Positions 16,650 to 25,734 of a stretch of 64,000 nucleotides of DNA are shown piece after piece. The position numbers and the translations under genes were made by a program. A model generated the notes under the pieces. It had not been told where the DNA came from. It ran no database searches and saw only the letters and a list, made by a program, of their open reading frames with translations. The DNA is from Vibrio aquaticus (lineage in GTDB: Bacteria; Pseudomonadota; Gammaproteobacteria; Enterobacterales; Vibrionaceae): assembly GCF_003970385.1 (NCBI RefSeq), contig NZ_RXZH01000008.1, positions 82,238 to 146,237 on the forward strand, read 5' to 3'. Numbering within the stretch: the stretch's first letter is position 1; each line of letters opens with the position of its first letter.

Positions 16650-19600
16650 TTAAATACTTCCCGGTAAAGAAAACGCAGAGAAGAAGTTCGGTACGAAGGG
16701 GTTATTTTGCCCTTGCGTTTTAATATCTAGCTCAACATTACTGTCTTTAAACGAGAACTTCACTTGCGTTGTTTGGGAAGTAGCAGAGACAACATGAGGA
16801 GTGAGTAGCCTGAACCAAGCCCAGTTACCGCTGAATGTTTCATTCGCAATTTGCTCTCCTTGAGCGACAAGTTTAAAGCTAATGGTGTCTTTGCTTAGGT
16901 CGGTCGCCGACCAAGATTGTTTACTCCATAGGCGAGGCCCATGACGATAACTGAACAGCGCTTTATCTGCATCAATTGAGAACTGGGTTAAGTTGGCACT
17001 CATCTCTTGAGCCTTTAACTGAAACTCTAGCGACAAACTTTGCGGATCATTCAAAAACAGCGCATTGCGAATATCTTCTGCTTTGCTGATCATTTGCCAT
17101 ACGTTCGGGTCTAAAGCTAGGCCGGTGTTCGGAAGTAACCCCGGCAAGAAAGGGGAACGCTCATCAGTGATAAACCCTTTCAGTTTTGTCTTATAGAAAG
17201 TATCGAGTATGCCGTTGCTTTGGAAAAAGCTCTTCACATCACTCGTAGACGCATCTAACGAGGAACCGCCTTTAAACGGATAATAAGCAGCAATGGTATT
17301 TTCATACGTTTGGAACACTTCGGTTTGCCAAGCGCTATTCAGATACTCATGGGCAAGTTGCATGACCATTTCATTCGTTTGTTGAGTCACGCCTTGGATG
17401 ATCTGTGTCGAAATAGCCGGCTGACCTGACATAGAGGCTGCCAAATCTGAAACAGGATTACCTACCTTAAGTTCAGCGGTTAAGGTGTTGTACGCGACTT
17501 GCTGAGGTTGAGCTGCGCTGTAAAACTTGTCTAACCAAGTTTCGAGAGCAGTAAACTGACCAAGTAATGTATCAATAGGTTTTGCGTCTTGGTTAGCTGC
17601 TCTCACTTGCTGGTGGTATGGCATAAAGGCGATATAGATTTGTCGCGCGGTTTCCTTTTTCTCGACGTCTTGCTGCGGAGGTGGCGCATTCTCATCGCTT
17701 TCCACTTTTGGTACTTCGATCTCAAGTGATGTGTATTTACTGATCGTTGTATAGAGCTGAGCGAGAGGATTATTCGATGCTGTGGTCAGTACCGATAAGG
17801 TCGACTTGAGCTGGTCCGGCGAATCATTAGTGTTCACTTCAACACCGTTGATAAAGTCACGCCAGTAATTGATGTAGTCAGCTTGATACATCTGCTTTAG
17901 ATCGCGGCTCACGCGGTACATTTCTAGAGCACTTGGCGAGTTTCCAGCCACACCTTCGTAAGCTTTGAGCGCTTCGTGGAGTAACGGTGACTCGACTGAC
18001 AGGTCCAGTTCGTTAAATCCTGATGGTGTGAACAAGTAAGGAACGAGATAGCCCGCATAGTTAGGTGAAAAACTTAACAGTTGTGCAAAGTTTTCCCCAA
18101 GCTCTGGTCGAATATCAATACGCTTAGAATAGGTTGATGAATTAATGATGTGCTCGTAGAGCAAAGTTTCGATGCCGGTTTGATTGATGACCTTTTTCGC
18201 CAAGCTTTCAAGATCAAAATTAGGTTTAGTCGGCACCAAGTCTTGGGCGAATACATCATCTAGCAGCACTTTTAATTGGGCTAGGCTCACACTGTCAGCT
18301 TCACCTTGGTCACGAAGTGAAGAAATGAAATACAGCTTGAGCTCTTCAATGTTGGTTCTGTTTTGATTAAACAACAAACGGTAGTTGTTTAGCAGGGATA
18401 ACGTTTGTGATTGGTCTTCGAGGTTGACGTAAACAAACAGATCCTTTTCGAGCGTTTTCTCCATAGAAGGGATCAGCACTTTTTCTAACTCATTAAAGTA
18501 CGCATCTTCGACTTCTTGCTTAATGCTGGAACTCGGCATAAATGGCAAGGTGTACCAAGGGTCTGGTCTTAAGTAGAGGCTATAAATCCGATTTAGTGAG
18601 TATAAGTTAGGGATGTTTTCACCCATATTTTCTATATCATACGGAGCGGCGGAGACAGACTCTTTATAGTGCTCCAACATGCTATCTGCACGAGCCTCTC
18701 GCGCGTTTTGATAATCGAAATCGAGCTTCAATATCGTGAGAATCGCAACAAGAGTGACAGCGCAAAATATAGTGTAAGCGCCTTGCCAAAACAGCAGCAT
18801 ATTCTCTTTGCGGCGATTGACACCCACCAACTCATGTTCATTCAACACTACGTGACTCATAAGGTGCTGAGCAAACAGAGACTGATTGACCGGCATTTGC
18901 TGTTGTTGCTGGAATCGTTCGTTGCCTAAAGAGTCATTGACCACATTCGCTAATAAGTCATATTGCGTGTCGTTTGAACCGCTATGGGTAAAATAGAATC
19001 CACGGAAATTGAGGCCATTATTCAGCTGGTCTCCACGGAACAATCGTTGTAAAAAATGCCATAAAGACTGCTTGAGCAAACCAAATTGATACGGGGCCGC
19101 GCAGATCGAATTACGAAACTCTTGATTTAACTGCGAGGAAAGCGCACTGCCTGTTGTGGCAATCAGTTGTCCAATCAGATGGTCATACTCTTCATTGAAC
19201 CAATCGGCATCAACACCACCGTTTTTCATCACAGGGGCGGTTGCGCCGAAAACTTCATTGCGTTTGGATTCATCAAATGCGGAAAAGAACTGGCAGAAGT
19301 CGTTGATCTGGCCCATTTGGGTGATGACGTTATAGATGGGTAAATCTAATCCCAAAGCGTCATTGAAGGTTTTTATGGTCGACTTCGTCTGATCAGCTTT
19401 TTGGGTCAGCAGTTCTTGGTTCTCTAAAAGCATAGAGACTTCAGTAGTGAGCAAAATACCGTTAGCAGCTTGTCTTGGTCGCCATTTGTTTAAGCACTTA
19501 CATAAGGTTTTAAGGTAGGCTGGTTGTTGGTCTTCACCCATGCTAAGGGAGATAAGAATGGAGTGCTCACTGAGCCAGAAAAGAATAGGAAACTCGATAT

Positions 19601-20030
19601 CGTTACCGAAGTCATCGAGCTTATAGGCCTCGTATCCCATTTGGGTAATGATGCTTTTATCTTTATTTGGGTCGTCACTCAGCATCAGGTAGATAGGTTG
19701 GTCATAACGACTATTCAAACGCTTTTTACGCTTTTGAACGTTCAACATGCGCTTGAAATGCAGGGCGAGCAATTTACTGCGCTTTTGAATCAACAGGTTT
19801 TGTTGATTGGTCGTAGCGCTTTTGGTTTTTCGTTGCATTAACCAATAGGTAAGTAAGCCAAGTAGAATGCCAGTTAAAAGCGTTGAAACAATGCCGGCAA
19901 CCCAGTGATCTGGGTAGCCAAGTAACCAAGTCAGAATGCCACCAATAGTTAGCGTGATAAAGGTGATAGCCGTAGCCCAAATTAGGCTGCGTTTGTTGCT
20001 TTTTGGCTTAGAGGATTTGCTTTCACTCAT
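16650..20030 (-). CDS. tssM: T6SS membrane-complex protein TssM (IcmF)
   Basis: The 1,126-residue inner-membrane scaffold of the T6SS, which spans to the periplasm and binds TssJ and TssL. Two N-terminal helices (about 15-34 and 45-64), a cytoplasmic domain, a third helix near 430 (LLFWQGAYTIFCAVTLVAIL) and a long periplasmic region ending in the beta-rich TssJ-binding domain can be seen. The Walker A site is degenerate: at residues 118-126 the sequence is SDDPNKDKS, keeping the Lys-Ser but not the glycines. It follows tssL by 3 bases. Confidence 0.93.
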   Translation of the reverse strand: MSESKSSKPKSNKRSLIWATAITFITLTIGGILTWLLGYPDHWVAGIVSTLLTGILLGLLTYWLMQRKTKSATTNQQNLLIQKRSKLLALHFKRMLNVQKRKKRLNSRYDQPIYLMLSDDPNKDKSIITQMGYEAYKLDDFGNDIEFPILFWLSEHSILISLSMGEDQQPAYLKTLCKCLNKWRPRQAANGILLTTEVSMLLENQELLTQKADQTKSTIKTFNDALGLDLPIYNVITQMGQINDFCQFFSAFDESKRNEVFGATAPVMKNGGVDADWFNEEYDHLIGQLIATTGSALSSQLNQEFRNSICAAPYQFGLLKQSLWHFLQRLFRGDQLNNGLNFRGFYFTHSGSNDTQYDLLANVVNDSLGNERFQQQQQMPVNQSLFAQHLMSHVVLNEHELVGVNRRKENMLLFWQGAYTIFCAVTLVAILTILKLDFDYQNAREARADSMLEHYKESVSAAPYDIENMGENIPNLYSLNRIYSLYLRPDPWYTLPFMPSSSIKQEVEDAYFNELEKVLIPSMEKTLEKDLFVYVNLEDQSQTLSLLNNYRLLFNQNRTNIEELKLYFISSLRDQGEADSVSLAQLKVLLDDVFAQDLVPTKPNFDLESLAKKVINQTGIETLLYEHIINSSTYSKRIDIRPELGENFAQLLSFSPNYAGYLVPYLFTPSGFNELDLSVESPLLHEALKAYEGVAGNSPSALEMYRVSRDLKQMYQADYINYWRDFINGVEVNTNDSPDQLKSTLSVLTTASNNPLAQLYTTISKYTSLEIEVPKVESDENAPPPQQDVEKKETARQIYIAFMPYHQQVRAANQDAKPIDTLLGQFTALETWLDKFYSAAQPQQVAYNTLTAELKVGNPVSDLAASMSGQPAISTQIIQGVTQQTNEMVMQLAHEYLNSAWQTEVFQTYENTIAAYYPFKGGSSLDASTSDVKSFFQSNGILDTFYKTKLKGFITDERSPFLPGLLPNTGLALDPNVWQMISKAEDIRNALFLNDPQSLSLEFQLKAQEMSANLTQFSIDADKALFSYRHGPRLWSKQSWSATDLSKDTISFKLVAQGEQIANETFSGNWAWFRLLTPHVVSATSQTTQVKFSFKDSNVELDIKTQGQNNPFVPNFFSAFSLPGSI

Positions 20031-20033
20031 CGA

Positions 20034-21233
20034 TTATTGGGCCTCTTTATTATCATTTTTAGTAGAGTGGGTGTTTCTGACGATGATAGGTGTAATGCTG
20101 TCGTTCTCTGCGTACCACTTCTTGATCTCAGTCGCTTGAGCTGACGAATTACTGCGAACAATGACGCGATAGTAGGATTCAAATTCATCGATCACTGGTT
20201 CGTATTTAGATGGCGACAGGTTGGCCACAAAGCGAGTTGCATTGTCATTGCTTTTGAAAGTAGCCAACTGCACTAACCATGACGATTGGCTAGTTGCGAG
20301 GTTCGCTGGTGGGGTTGCGCTCACCATCTCAACTTTGCTGGCTTTTTTTGGTAAAGAGTCGAGATCCGCATCGTCACTGATGAAGATAATATCATTGACT
20401 TCGCCAGACAAAATGTAGCGAGTGCTAAAGTCTGGCAAGTTAAAGAAATCTCGTGCGCGTTGAGCATGTGTTTTATCGTACCAAAAATAGGTAAGTAGCA
20501 CGCTGGTCACTAATAAGCAGGAAAAGAATAGGGTCGTCAGGAAATAACGCTTTCTTCGTGTCGGCTTACGTACTTTGGGTAACTTGATGCGCGTATGACA
20601 ATGGATGTTACCCGGTTGACGATACTGACTGAGCACTTGTTCCAGCTGGTGGATAAAGGTTTTTAGTTGTTCGCTACCGGTTTCTCGATATTGGCCTTTA
20701 AACCCGATATTGAGGAAGATGTGAATGATCTCCAAGAGATCAATCAGCTTATGCGGCTGTCTCAGCGCTTTTTCTGCCACTGTGAAGAACAGCTCACCAC
20801 CATTACGCATGCCAAATAGGTCACTGAGTAAGGTTTTGTTTTCCCAACCTCTCGATTCTCCCCATTCGCTGTAAATGATCAATTCATCTAATACAACGGC
20901 GTAAAGAAAACACAGCTTATCAATCACGGCAACGGGGTAGGTTAGCTCAGCACCTTTGGTTTTGATGTCATTAATACTGTCGACAAGTTGCTGTCTGAGC
21001 GCCGCTACATCATCGGGTTCGGGCAGGGTCGAGACTTTTACCGTAATAGCCAATAGTTCACTGCTGATGTTGAGCAGCTGGTTTTCCGCTTTATCGAAGT
21101 AATGTAAAAACTCACCACGGCCTCGGCTTGGATCAACCATGCTCCAAGTGTCCAGAGGTGAATCATCATCCTTGCTCACAAAGTCTGCTTGCTTTGCGTC
21201 CCATACGAGCGTTTCTTCGTCTAAGTAATCCAT
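20034..21233 (-). CDS. tssL: T6SS TssL (DotU) with C-terminal SPOR domain
   Basis: Membrane-complex protein of 399 residues. The N-terminal cytoplasmic DotU domain (about 45-205) contains the family segment LCFLYAVVLDELIIYSEWGE. A membrane anchor lies at 229-250, and a periplasmic tail follows. Residues 318-387 (WLVQLATFKSNDNATRF ... YYRVIVRS) fit the SPOR fold, which binds glycan strands of peptidoglycan. Most TssL proteins end soon after the anchor or carry an OmpA-like domain; a SPOR tail is a less common way of anchoring to the wall. Located between tssK and tssM with 4- and 3-base gaps. Confidence 0.88.
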   Translation of the reverse strand: MDYLDEETLVWDAKQADFVSKDDDSPLDTWSMVDPSRGRGEFLHYFDKAENQLLNISSELLAITVKVSTLPEPDDVAALRQQLVDSINDIKTKGAELTYPVAVIDKLCFLYAVVLDELIIYSEWGESRGWENKTLLSDLFGMRNGGELFFTVAEKALRQPHKLIDLLEIIHIFLNIGFKGQYRETGSEQLKTFIHQLEQVLSQYRQPGNIHCHTRIKLPKVRKPTRRKRYFLTTLFFSCLLVTSVLLTYFWYDKTHAQRARDFFNLPDFSTRYILSGEVNDIIFISDDADLDSLPKKASKVEMVSATPPANLATSQSSWLVQLATFKSNDNATRFVANLSPSKYEPVIDEFESYYRVIVRSNSSAQATEIKKWYAENDSITPIIVRNTHSTKNDNKEAQ

Positions 21234-21237
21234 ACAG

Positions 21238-22569
21238 TTATCTCAACGCGTAAAGCATTACGTCTATATCGGCGATTCGCGTATCAACATGCAAGGCAAT
21301 TGCATCGCGATTTTCAAGCATCTCCAGCCACATACGGTCAGAGCTATCGACTTCAAAGTAAGACGTTCCCTGCATTGGTTTTAGCTCACTTGGTGTTACA
21401 GGTAGAGGGGTTAACTTAATACCAGATAGGCCGTTACGGACGATTTCCACAATGCGTGCGTTGTTGCTTAGCTTCGCGGCAATCGGGAATACTTCATTCA
21501 GCTCGGAACTGCTGATGGTTGACTTCACTGCGAGCACAAAGCGGCGGTTAGCCACACTAGCGGTATCTTTAATCAGACTGCGTAAGAGTCGGCGCTTTTC
21601 GAACAATGAACTGTCCCAAGCAAATTCAAGTACAGAATCCTGCTGCACAAGGGTCAGCATGTTACGTAGGGATGAGAACAATGGGTTAAAGCTGTCGTAC
21701 AACTTATGGTATTGCAGCGGCTTACAGGTTTCAGGGATCGCAGGTGTTAGCGCCATGATCTGAGCTTCAAATTTACGCAGTTGAGCATAAAGTTGATGCG
21801 TTTGAAGTTTTGGGTTGGCGATGGTTAAGTCAAACCAAGGAAGCCATGTGTTCAATGTTTGCAACCATAGATAATCGTGCATCATCGACTGAGGGCTTTT
21901 CTGACCCTCACCAGCTTGGATACGCTGAAGTAGGGTCGTCGCGCGATTCGAAGTGAGAGCATGGATCTCTTTAATGCGTTCAAGCAATAGCTGAGAAGCG
22001 CCAAAATGGAGACAAGCCGGTATAAATGCGCGATCTAGGACCACTTCACCAGACTCGGTGCACTCTAATACTTTCGCGACAGGGATTAAGGTAAAGCCTG
22101 ATGTGTCTTCACCTTGCAGCTTAATAGAGATGTTTAGGTGCGCGACATCGACTTCTACGCTGGCGTTTTCTGACGTTGAGGTATCAAATACATTGACGGT
22201 ACGAGTGAGGTATCGACCTTGATCAGACTGCTCTTGTCCGTAGTCGTTGTTACCTTGTAAGGAAATTGGCAGAGCAAGGTATACTACGGTTTCAATGCTG
22301 TGTTCTGGAATGTCTCTTGCGACTTCATGGTTTACTTCAAAGTGAGTGCCATCAGGGAAGACACCAGCACTGCTGGTAATAGAAAGTTTGCCGATCTTAA
22401 GCAATTCATGATTAATGGTCAGTTCAGTCACACCGTAAAAGGGCGCAAACCCCGCTAACGTTTCTACGTTTTGTCTCACGTAGTTTTGTACATAGCGGTC
22501 TTGCTGCTGAAAATGTTGTGGGGCAATGAACATGCCTTCTTGCCATACTACTTTTTTAAACGCGTCCAC
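21238..22569 (-). CDS. tssK: T6SS baseplate protein TssK
   Basis: Trimeric baseplate subunit that joins the baseplate to the TssLM membrane complex; 443 residues, the usual length. The N-terminus KVVWQEGMFIAPQHFQQQDRY is the family signature, followed by a beta domain, a helical middle and the C-terminal membrane-complex-binding head. Translation starts at GTG 22569 with an AGGGAAA ribosome site. Confidence 0.94.
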   Translation of the reverse strand: MDAFKKVVWQEGMFIAPQHFQQQDRYVQNYVRQNVETLAGFAPFYGVTELTINHELLKIGKLSITSSAGVFPDGTHFEVNHEVARDIPEHSIETVVYLALPISLQGNNDYGQEQSDQGRYLTRTVNVFDTSTSENASVEVDVAHLNISIKLQGEDTSGFTLIPVAKVLECTESGEVVLDRAFIPACLHFGASQLLLERIKEIHALTSNRATTLLQRIQAGEGQKSPQSMMHDYLWLQTLNTWLPWFDLTIANPKLQTHQLYAQLRKFEAQIMALTPAIPETCKPLQYHKLYDSFNPLFSSLRNMLTLVQQDSVLEFAWDSSLFEKRRLLRSLIKDTASVANRRFVLAVKSTISSSELNEVFPIAAKLSNNARIVEIVRNGLSGIKLTPLPVTPSELKPMQGTSYFEVDSSDRMWLEMLENRDAIALHVDTRIADIDVMLYALR

Positions 22570-22589
22570 GTAATTTCCCTATCTACTGA

Positions 22590-23075
22590 CTAAAATAATT
22601 GCCACCAGCTCGAGTCTGGCGTCACAATGTTCAATGAGGCCGTTGCCCCTTCAATGGTAAGTTGGAGGAACTGATCCTCTTCGAGTGGCAAAGTGGAATA
22701 CGCCTTTGCTTCGCTATTTTGATAATCGATAAACTCAACCAATACTGCCACGTACTGGGTGGTCGAATTGATATCTAAAGTCTGTGTCACTTTTGTCTCG
22801 GGCATCACCATCGGAAGTATCTGCTTTGATACGAGATTAGCGCTCAGTAAAGTGACATCGTTGGAGTACAAGTCGATAAACGGTAGCTGATTAAACATCT
22901 GAGCATCCGTTAGTTGGTATAAACGCACCGCGACAGGGTTTGCCTGGTTGTTGTCTGACGGATTAATCGTATTGTCAGACGACACCGCCAATGTATATTG
23001 CGACACAACGGGTACTGGGTCAGATGAACAGCCCACTAACGTGAGAAGTAACAGGGTTGATAGCCACCTCGCCAT
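22590..23075 (-). CDS. tssJ: T6SS outer-membrane lipoprotein TssJ
   Basis: A 161-residue lipoprotein with lipobox LTLVGC (lipidated Cys16). A transthyretin-like beta fold follows, with the family segments VAVRLYQLTDAQMFNQL and YVAVLVEFIDYQNSE. It anchors the TssM periplasmic tip to the outer membrane. Its ATG overlaps the stop of the FHA gene by one base. Confidence 0.92.
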   Translation of the reverse strand: MARWLSTLLLLTLVGCSSDPVPVVSQYTLAVSSDNTINPSDNNQANPVAVRLYQLTDAQMFNQLPFIDLYSNDVTLLSANLVSKQILPMVMPETKVTQTLDINSTTQYVAVLVEFIDYQNSEAKAYSTLPLEEDQFLQLTIEGATASLNIVTPDSSWWQLF

Positions 23076-24013
23076 TAGCTTTCCTCTCGCTGCTTCTGCA
23101 TGTTTTCCATAAACAGAGCTTTAAATTGGCGACGGAAGTCTCCACTTTGTTGGCGATGTTGGAAGTGCTTGCGATAGATTTTCCAGTAACGTTTATCTTT
23201 ATTGGTGAACATCCCACCTGAGATATATTCACTAAACTGGGATTCCAGTTCTTGTGGCGCAAATTCGTTAAGGAACTGATCAACCGTTTTTTCTAACGCA
23301 TCAAACAGCGCGTCATGGTGAAGCATCGGGTTCTGCAAATACTGCTGGTTCTTTTCAGATTGAATCAGCAGTTTTTCGATGGACGCTTCTAAATGAGAGT
23401 GATTAGGGCTGTCCAGCGGTAACAGTTCGAGATCCGAACTTGGTTGATATTGAGGCTGGGGAGCAATCTCATCGACCTCAACATGCTGGGCGATCGTCTC
23501 GCGCTCTATATCTTCGAATGGGTCAGAGGCGAAAGGATCATCACTCAATACATTTTCATGTGAAAAGCCGTGCGATTTTACTTCCGCGTCAGGCACTCGT
23601 TCTTGTTCGAGAAAATCCGTATCATCATCAAGATTTAACTCAAACGGCTGAGTCAAAGGATCGTCAAATGGGCTTTCAGGGGCAGACGTTTGTGGAGAGA
23701 CCATAGTCGATACGAGCATGGTGTAGCTTTCCACTTTGAGAATATCACCATCACTCAATGGATATTCTTTGTCTCGGCTGAGAGGTTTGTCATTGAGAGC
23801 CGCACTGTTTTGGCCTCGACTGATATAGATATAGCCACGATCGGTAAGGCGTACCTCGCCGTGCAACCTTGAGATACGCTTGCTTTGGTCTGGTAAAGAA
23901 ACATCACAATCAGGCGCACGACCAATAGTGCCGCCTGATTCTGGAAAATACACAACTCTAGAGGTGACAACCTCTTCAGTGGGTACAGAAATCAAGTGAA
24001 TGCTGATAGCCAC
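23075..24013 (-). CDS. tagH: T6SS FHA-domain protein (TagH/Fha)
   Basis: A 312-residue cytoplasmic protein. Residues about 8-100 form an FHA domain with the phosphothreonine-binding signatures GTIGRAPDCDVSLPD and ISRLHGEVRL. An acidic linker rich in Asp/Glu (about 115-205) and a TagH C-terminal domain (LHHDALFDALEKTVDQFL ... MFTNKDKRYWKIYRKHF) follow. In other T6SSs this protein is phosphorylated by PpkA and then triggers assembly; a kinase gene is at the end of this operon. Start is GTG 24013 with an AGAGG ribosome site. Confidence 0.9.
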   Translation of the reverse strand: MAISIHLISVPTEEVVTSRVVYFPESGGTIGRAPDCDVSLPDQSKRISRLHGEVRLTDRGYIYISRGQNSAALNDKPLSRDKEYPLSDGDILKVESYTMLVSTMVSPQTSAPESPFDDPLTQPFELNLDDDTDFLEQERVPDAEVKSHGFSHENVLSDDPFASDPFEDIERETIAQHVEVDEIAPQPQYQPSSDLELLPLDSPNHSHLEASIEKLLIQSEKNQQYLQNPMLHHDALFDALEKTVDQFLNEFAPQELESQFSEYISGGMFTNKDKRYWKIYRKHFQHRQQSGDFRRQFKALFMENMQKQREES

Positions 24014-24016
24014 TAG

Positions 24017-24739
24017 TTACCTCTCACATTTTGAAACCGCTGCATTAAATGCAGATAGAAAACCAGAATACTTGTTTAGGAAACGATTCGAAAAATACAC
24101 ACCCATCGGTTTAGTCTCGTGGGCTTTAGATTGGAAAAAATCGCTTGGTAGTTCGGCTGTGTCTAACTCTCGTTGAAAGACAAGCTTATCCTCTAGCGCG
24201 ATATCAATTTCCCTTTGTTTTAAAAGCTTTAGTAATACTTTAGCATCTCGTGGCTGTTTCACTACATTGAACCCATTACGTTTTAGCCAAAACCACTTAT
24301 TCGACCCAAATTTGGCAGAGAACTTAAGGTTTAACTTTGACAACTCATTGATTTTAGGTTCAACACCCGGGCCGAAATACCAAACTAACTCTTGCTGCGC
24401 GATAGGTGCCGAAAGGGTGGCGTAATCATCACGTTCCGTGGTTTGAGTCGCGACAAAAAACGCATGTTGCGCACCACTATGAACACGTAATTGTGCGTCC
24501 GACCATGCGGTCATCGTGAGTTGATAGGGTTGCCCCATCTTTCCCAGAGCACACTTTACTTTATCTAGCGCCACGCCTTGCATTTGGCCGTGTTTATACT
24601 CTTGATAAGGTGGCCAATCTTGGGTGGTCAGTAGTAAGCGAGATGGGCCAAACGTTGGCTGTGCGTAAACGTCAGCACTGAATTTTAGGCTGATTAATAG
24701 TATTAGGCAGAAAGTAAGACTCGGAATCATTCTTGCCAT
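24017..24739 (-). CDS. Periplasmic binding protein, SBP family 3-like, in T6SS operon
   Basis: A 240-residue exported protein (signal peptide to about YAQPTFG) resembling amino-acid-type solute-binding proteins: LLLTTQDWPPYQEYKHGQMQ near the N-terminus, then LDKVKCALGKMG and a C-terminal lobe ending in FLSAFNAAVSKCE. Such domains bind a small ligand between two lobes. It overlaps the upstream binding-protein gene by 13 bases and ends 3 bases before the FHA gene, so it belongs to the T6SS transcript. Not a core T6SS protein; ligand unknown. Confidence 0.8.
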   Translation of the reverse strand: MARMIPSLTFCLILLISLKFSADVYAQPTFGPSRLLLTTQDWPPYQEYKHGQMQGVALDKVKCALGKMGQPYQLTMTAWSDAQLRVHSGAQHAFFVATQTTERDDYATLSAPIAQQELVWYFGPGVEPKINELSKLNLKFSAKFGSNKWFWLKRNGFNVVKQPRDAKVLLKLLKQREIDIALEDKLVFQRELDTAELPSDFFQSKAHETKPMGVYFSNRFLNKYSGFLSAFNAAVSKCER

Positions 24740-25734
24740 TCATTCCCTCCAATGAGCTCGGAAATTTTTAGAATAGAAACAGGAGGATAGTAATCCAATG
24801 TTCGTGCAGCGCCGATATTTACAATATAGGAGTATTGGCTTAAAGGTTCTATCGGTACCTCTTGAGGAATCTGTTTGTTTGTTAAAATTTGTTCGGCTTT
24901 GTGACCTGCGAACTCCCCCACGTTGTAATAGCGGCTGACAATACCGAATAAAGCATTGTGTTTACGAATCGGTGACTCGGTGGCAGAGAAGGTTGCGATA
25001 CCTTGTTGGTGAAGACTCTCGATGATCGCTTCACCTTGGCTGATGATGTATGAATCAGGCGGCAGGTAAGCGAGCTGAACCTTATCTTCCAACATCGTGT
25101 CGATAACAGCATCTAAGGATGCTAAATCTGGTTTGCTGTTTTTGGTGCGTAAAGGGTACAAGTAAACATCCATACCGAACTTCGCTGACAGCATTTGAAT
25201 CTTACGGGCGGTGATGACCGCATTGTTCTCTAGTGGGTTAAAGACAATCCCCATGGTCTGGATGTTGGGTAACTTCTGGATGGCATTGAATTGCACTTTG
25301 TGTGGCACGATATGGCTCACCCCAGTGAAGTTACGCGTAGACTCTGTAGTACTTGAAACGATCTTCGATCCAACCGGATCGGTAACGATACTGAATACGA
25401 CAGGGGTATTGCTGTTTACACGAAAGTCAGACGGCTTATCTTCGGTACCAAGCAACGACAAGGTGGTGGTTGTACCAAAGGTATAAATCAAGTCGGATTC
25501 GTAACGTTCGATCTGAGCAATATGTTGGTTCAATGTTTCCTTATCACGTTTAGCATCTAGCAGTGTGTATTTAACGTCCATCTGGCTGGAAAGGTAATCC
25601 ATAAAGCCACGCTCTGCATCTGTTACACCACGCCAGAGCAACATCACGACTTGTTTTGAATCGTTCGAAGAGGCCATGACGCTAGTGGAAACCGAGACGA
25701 GTAATGCGATCAGAACTGGAACGAGATATTTCAT
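24727..25734 (-). CDS. ABC-type substrate-binding protein (PF04392-like), in T6SS operon
   Basis: A 335-residue periplasmic binding protein with a signal peptide ending near VSTSVMASSND. It has the two-lobed pattern of the PF04392 ABC substrate-binding family: YTFGTTTTLSLLG, VVFSIVTDPVGSKIV, and TMGIVFNPLENNAV followed by a final GAARTLDYYPPVSIL segment. No ABC permease or ATPase accompanies it. Its ATG overlaps the stop of the MFS-sensor gene (ATGA), indicating translational coupling and suggesting it delivers a ligand to, or senses one with, that protein. Confidence 0.82.
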   Translation of the reverse strand: MKYLVPVLIALLVSVSTSVMASSNDSKQVVMLLWRGVTDAERGFMDYLSSQMDVKYTLLDAKRDKETLNQHIAQIERYESDLIYTFGTTTTLSLLGTEDKPSDFRVNSNTPVVFSIVTDPVGSKIVSSTTESTRNFTGVSHIVPHKVQFNAIQKLPNIQTMGIVFNPLENNAVITARKIQMLSAKFGMDVYLYPLRTKNSKPDLASLDAVIDTMLEDKVQLAYLPPDSYIISQGEAIIESLHQQGIATFSATESPIRKHNALFGIVSRYYNVGEFAGHKAEQILTNKQIPQEVPIEPLSQYSYIVNIGAARTLDYYPPVSILKISELIGGNEWQE

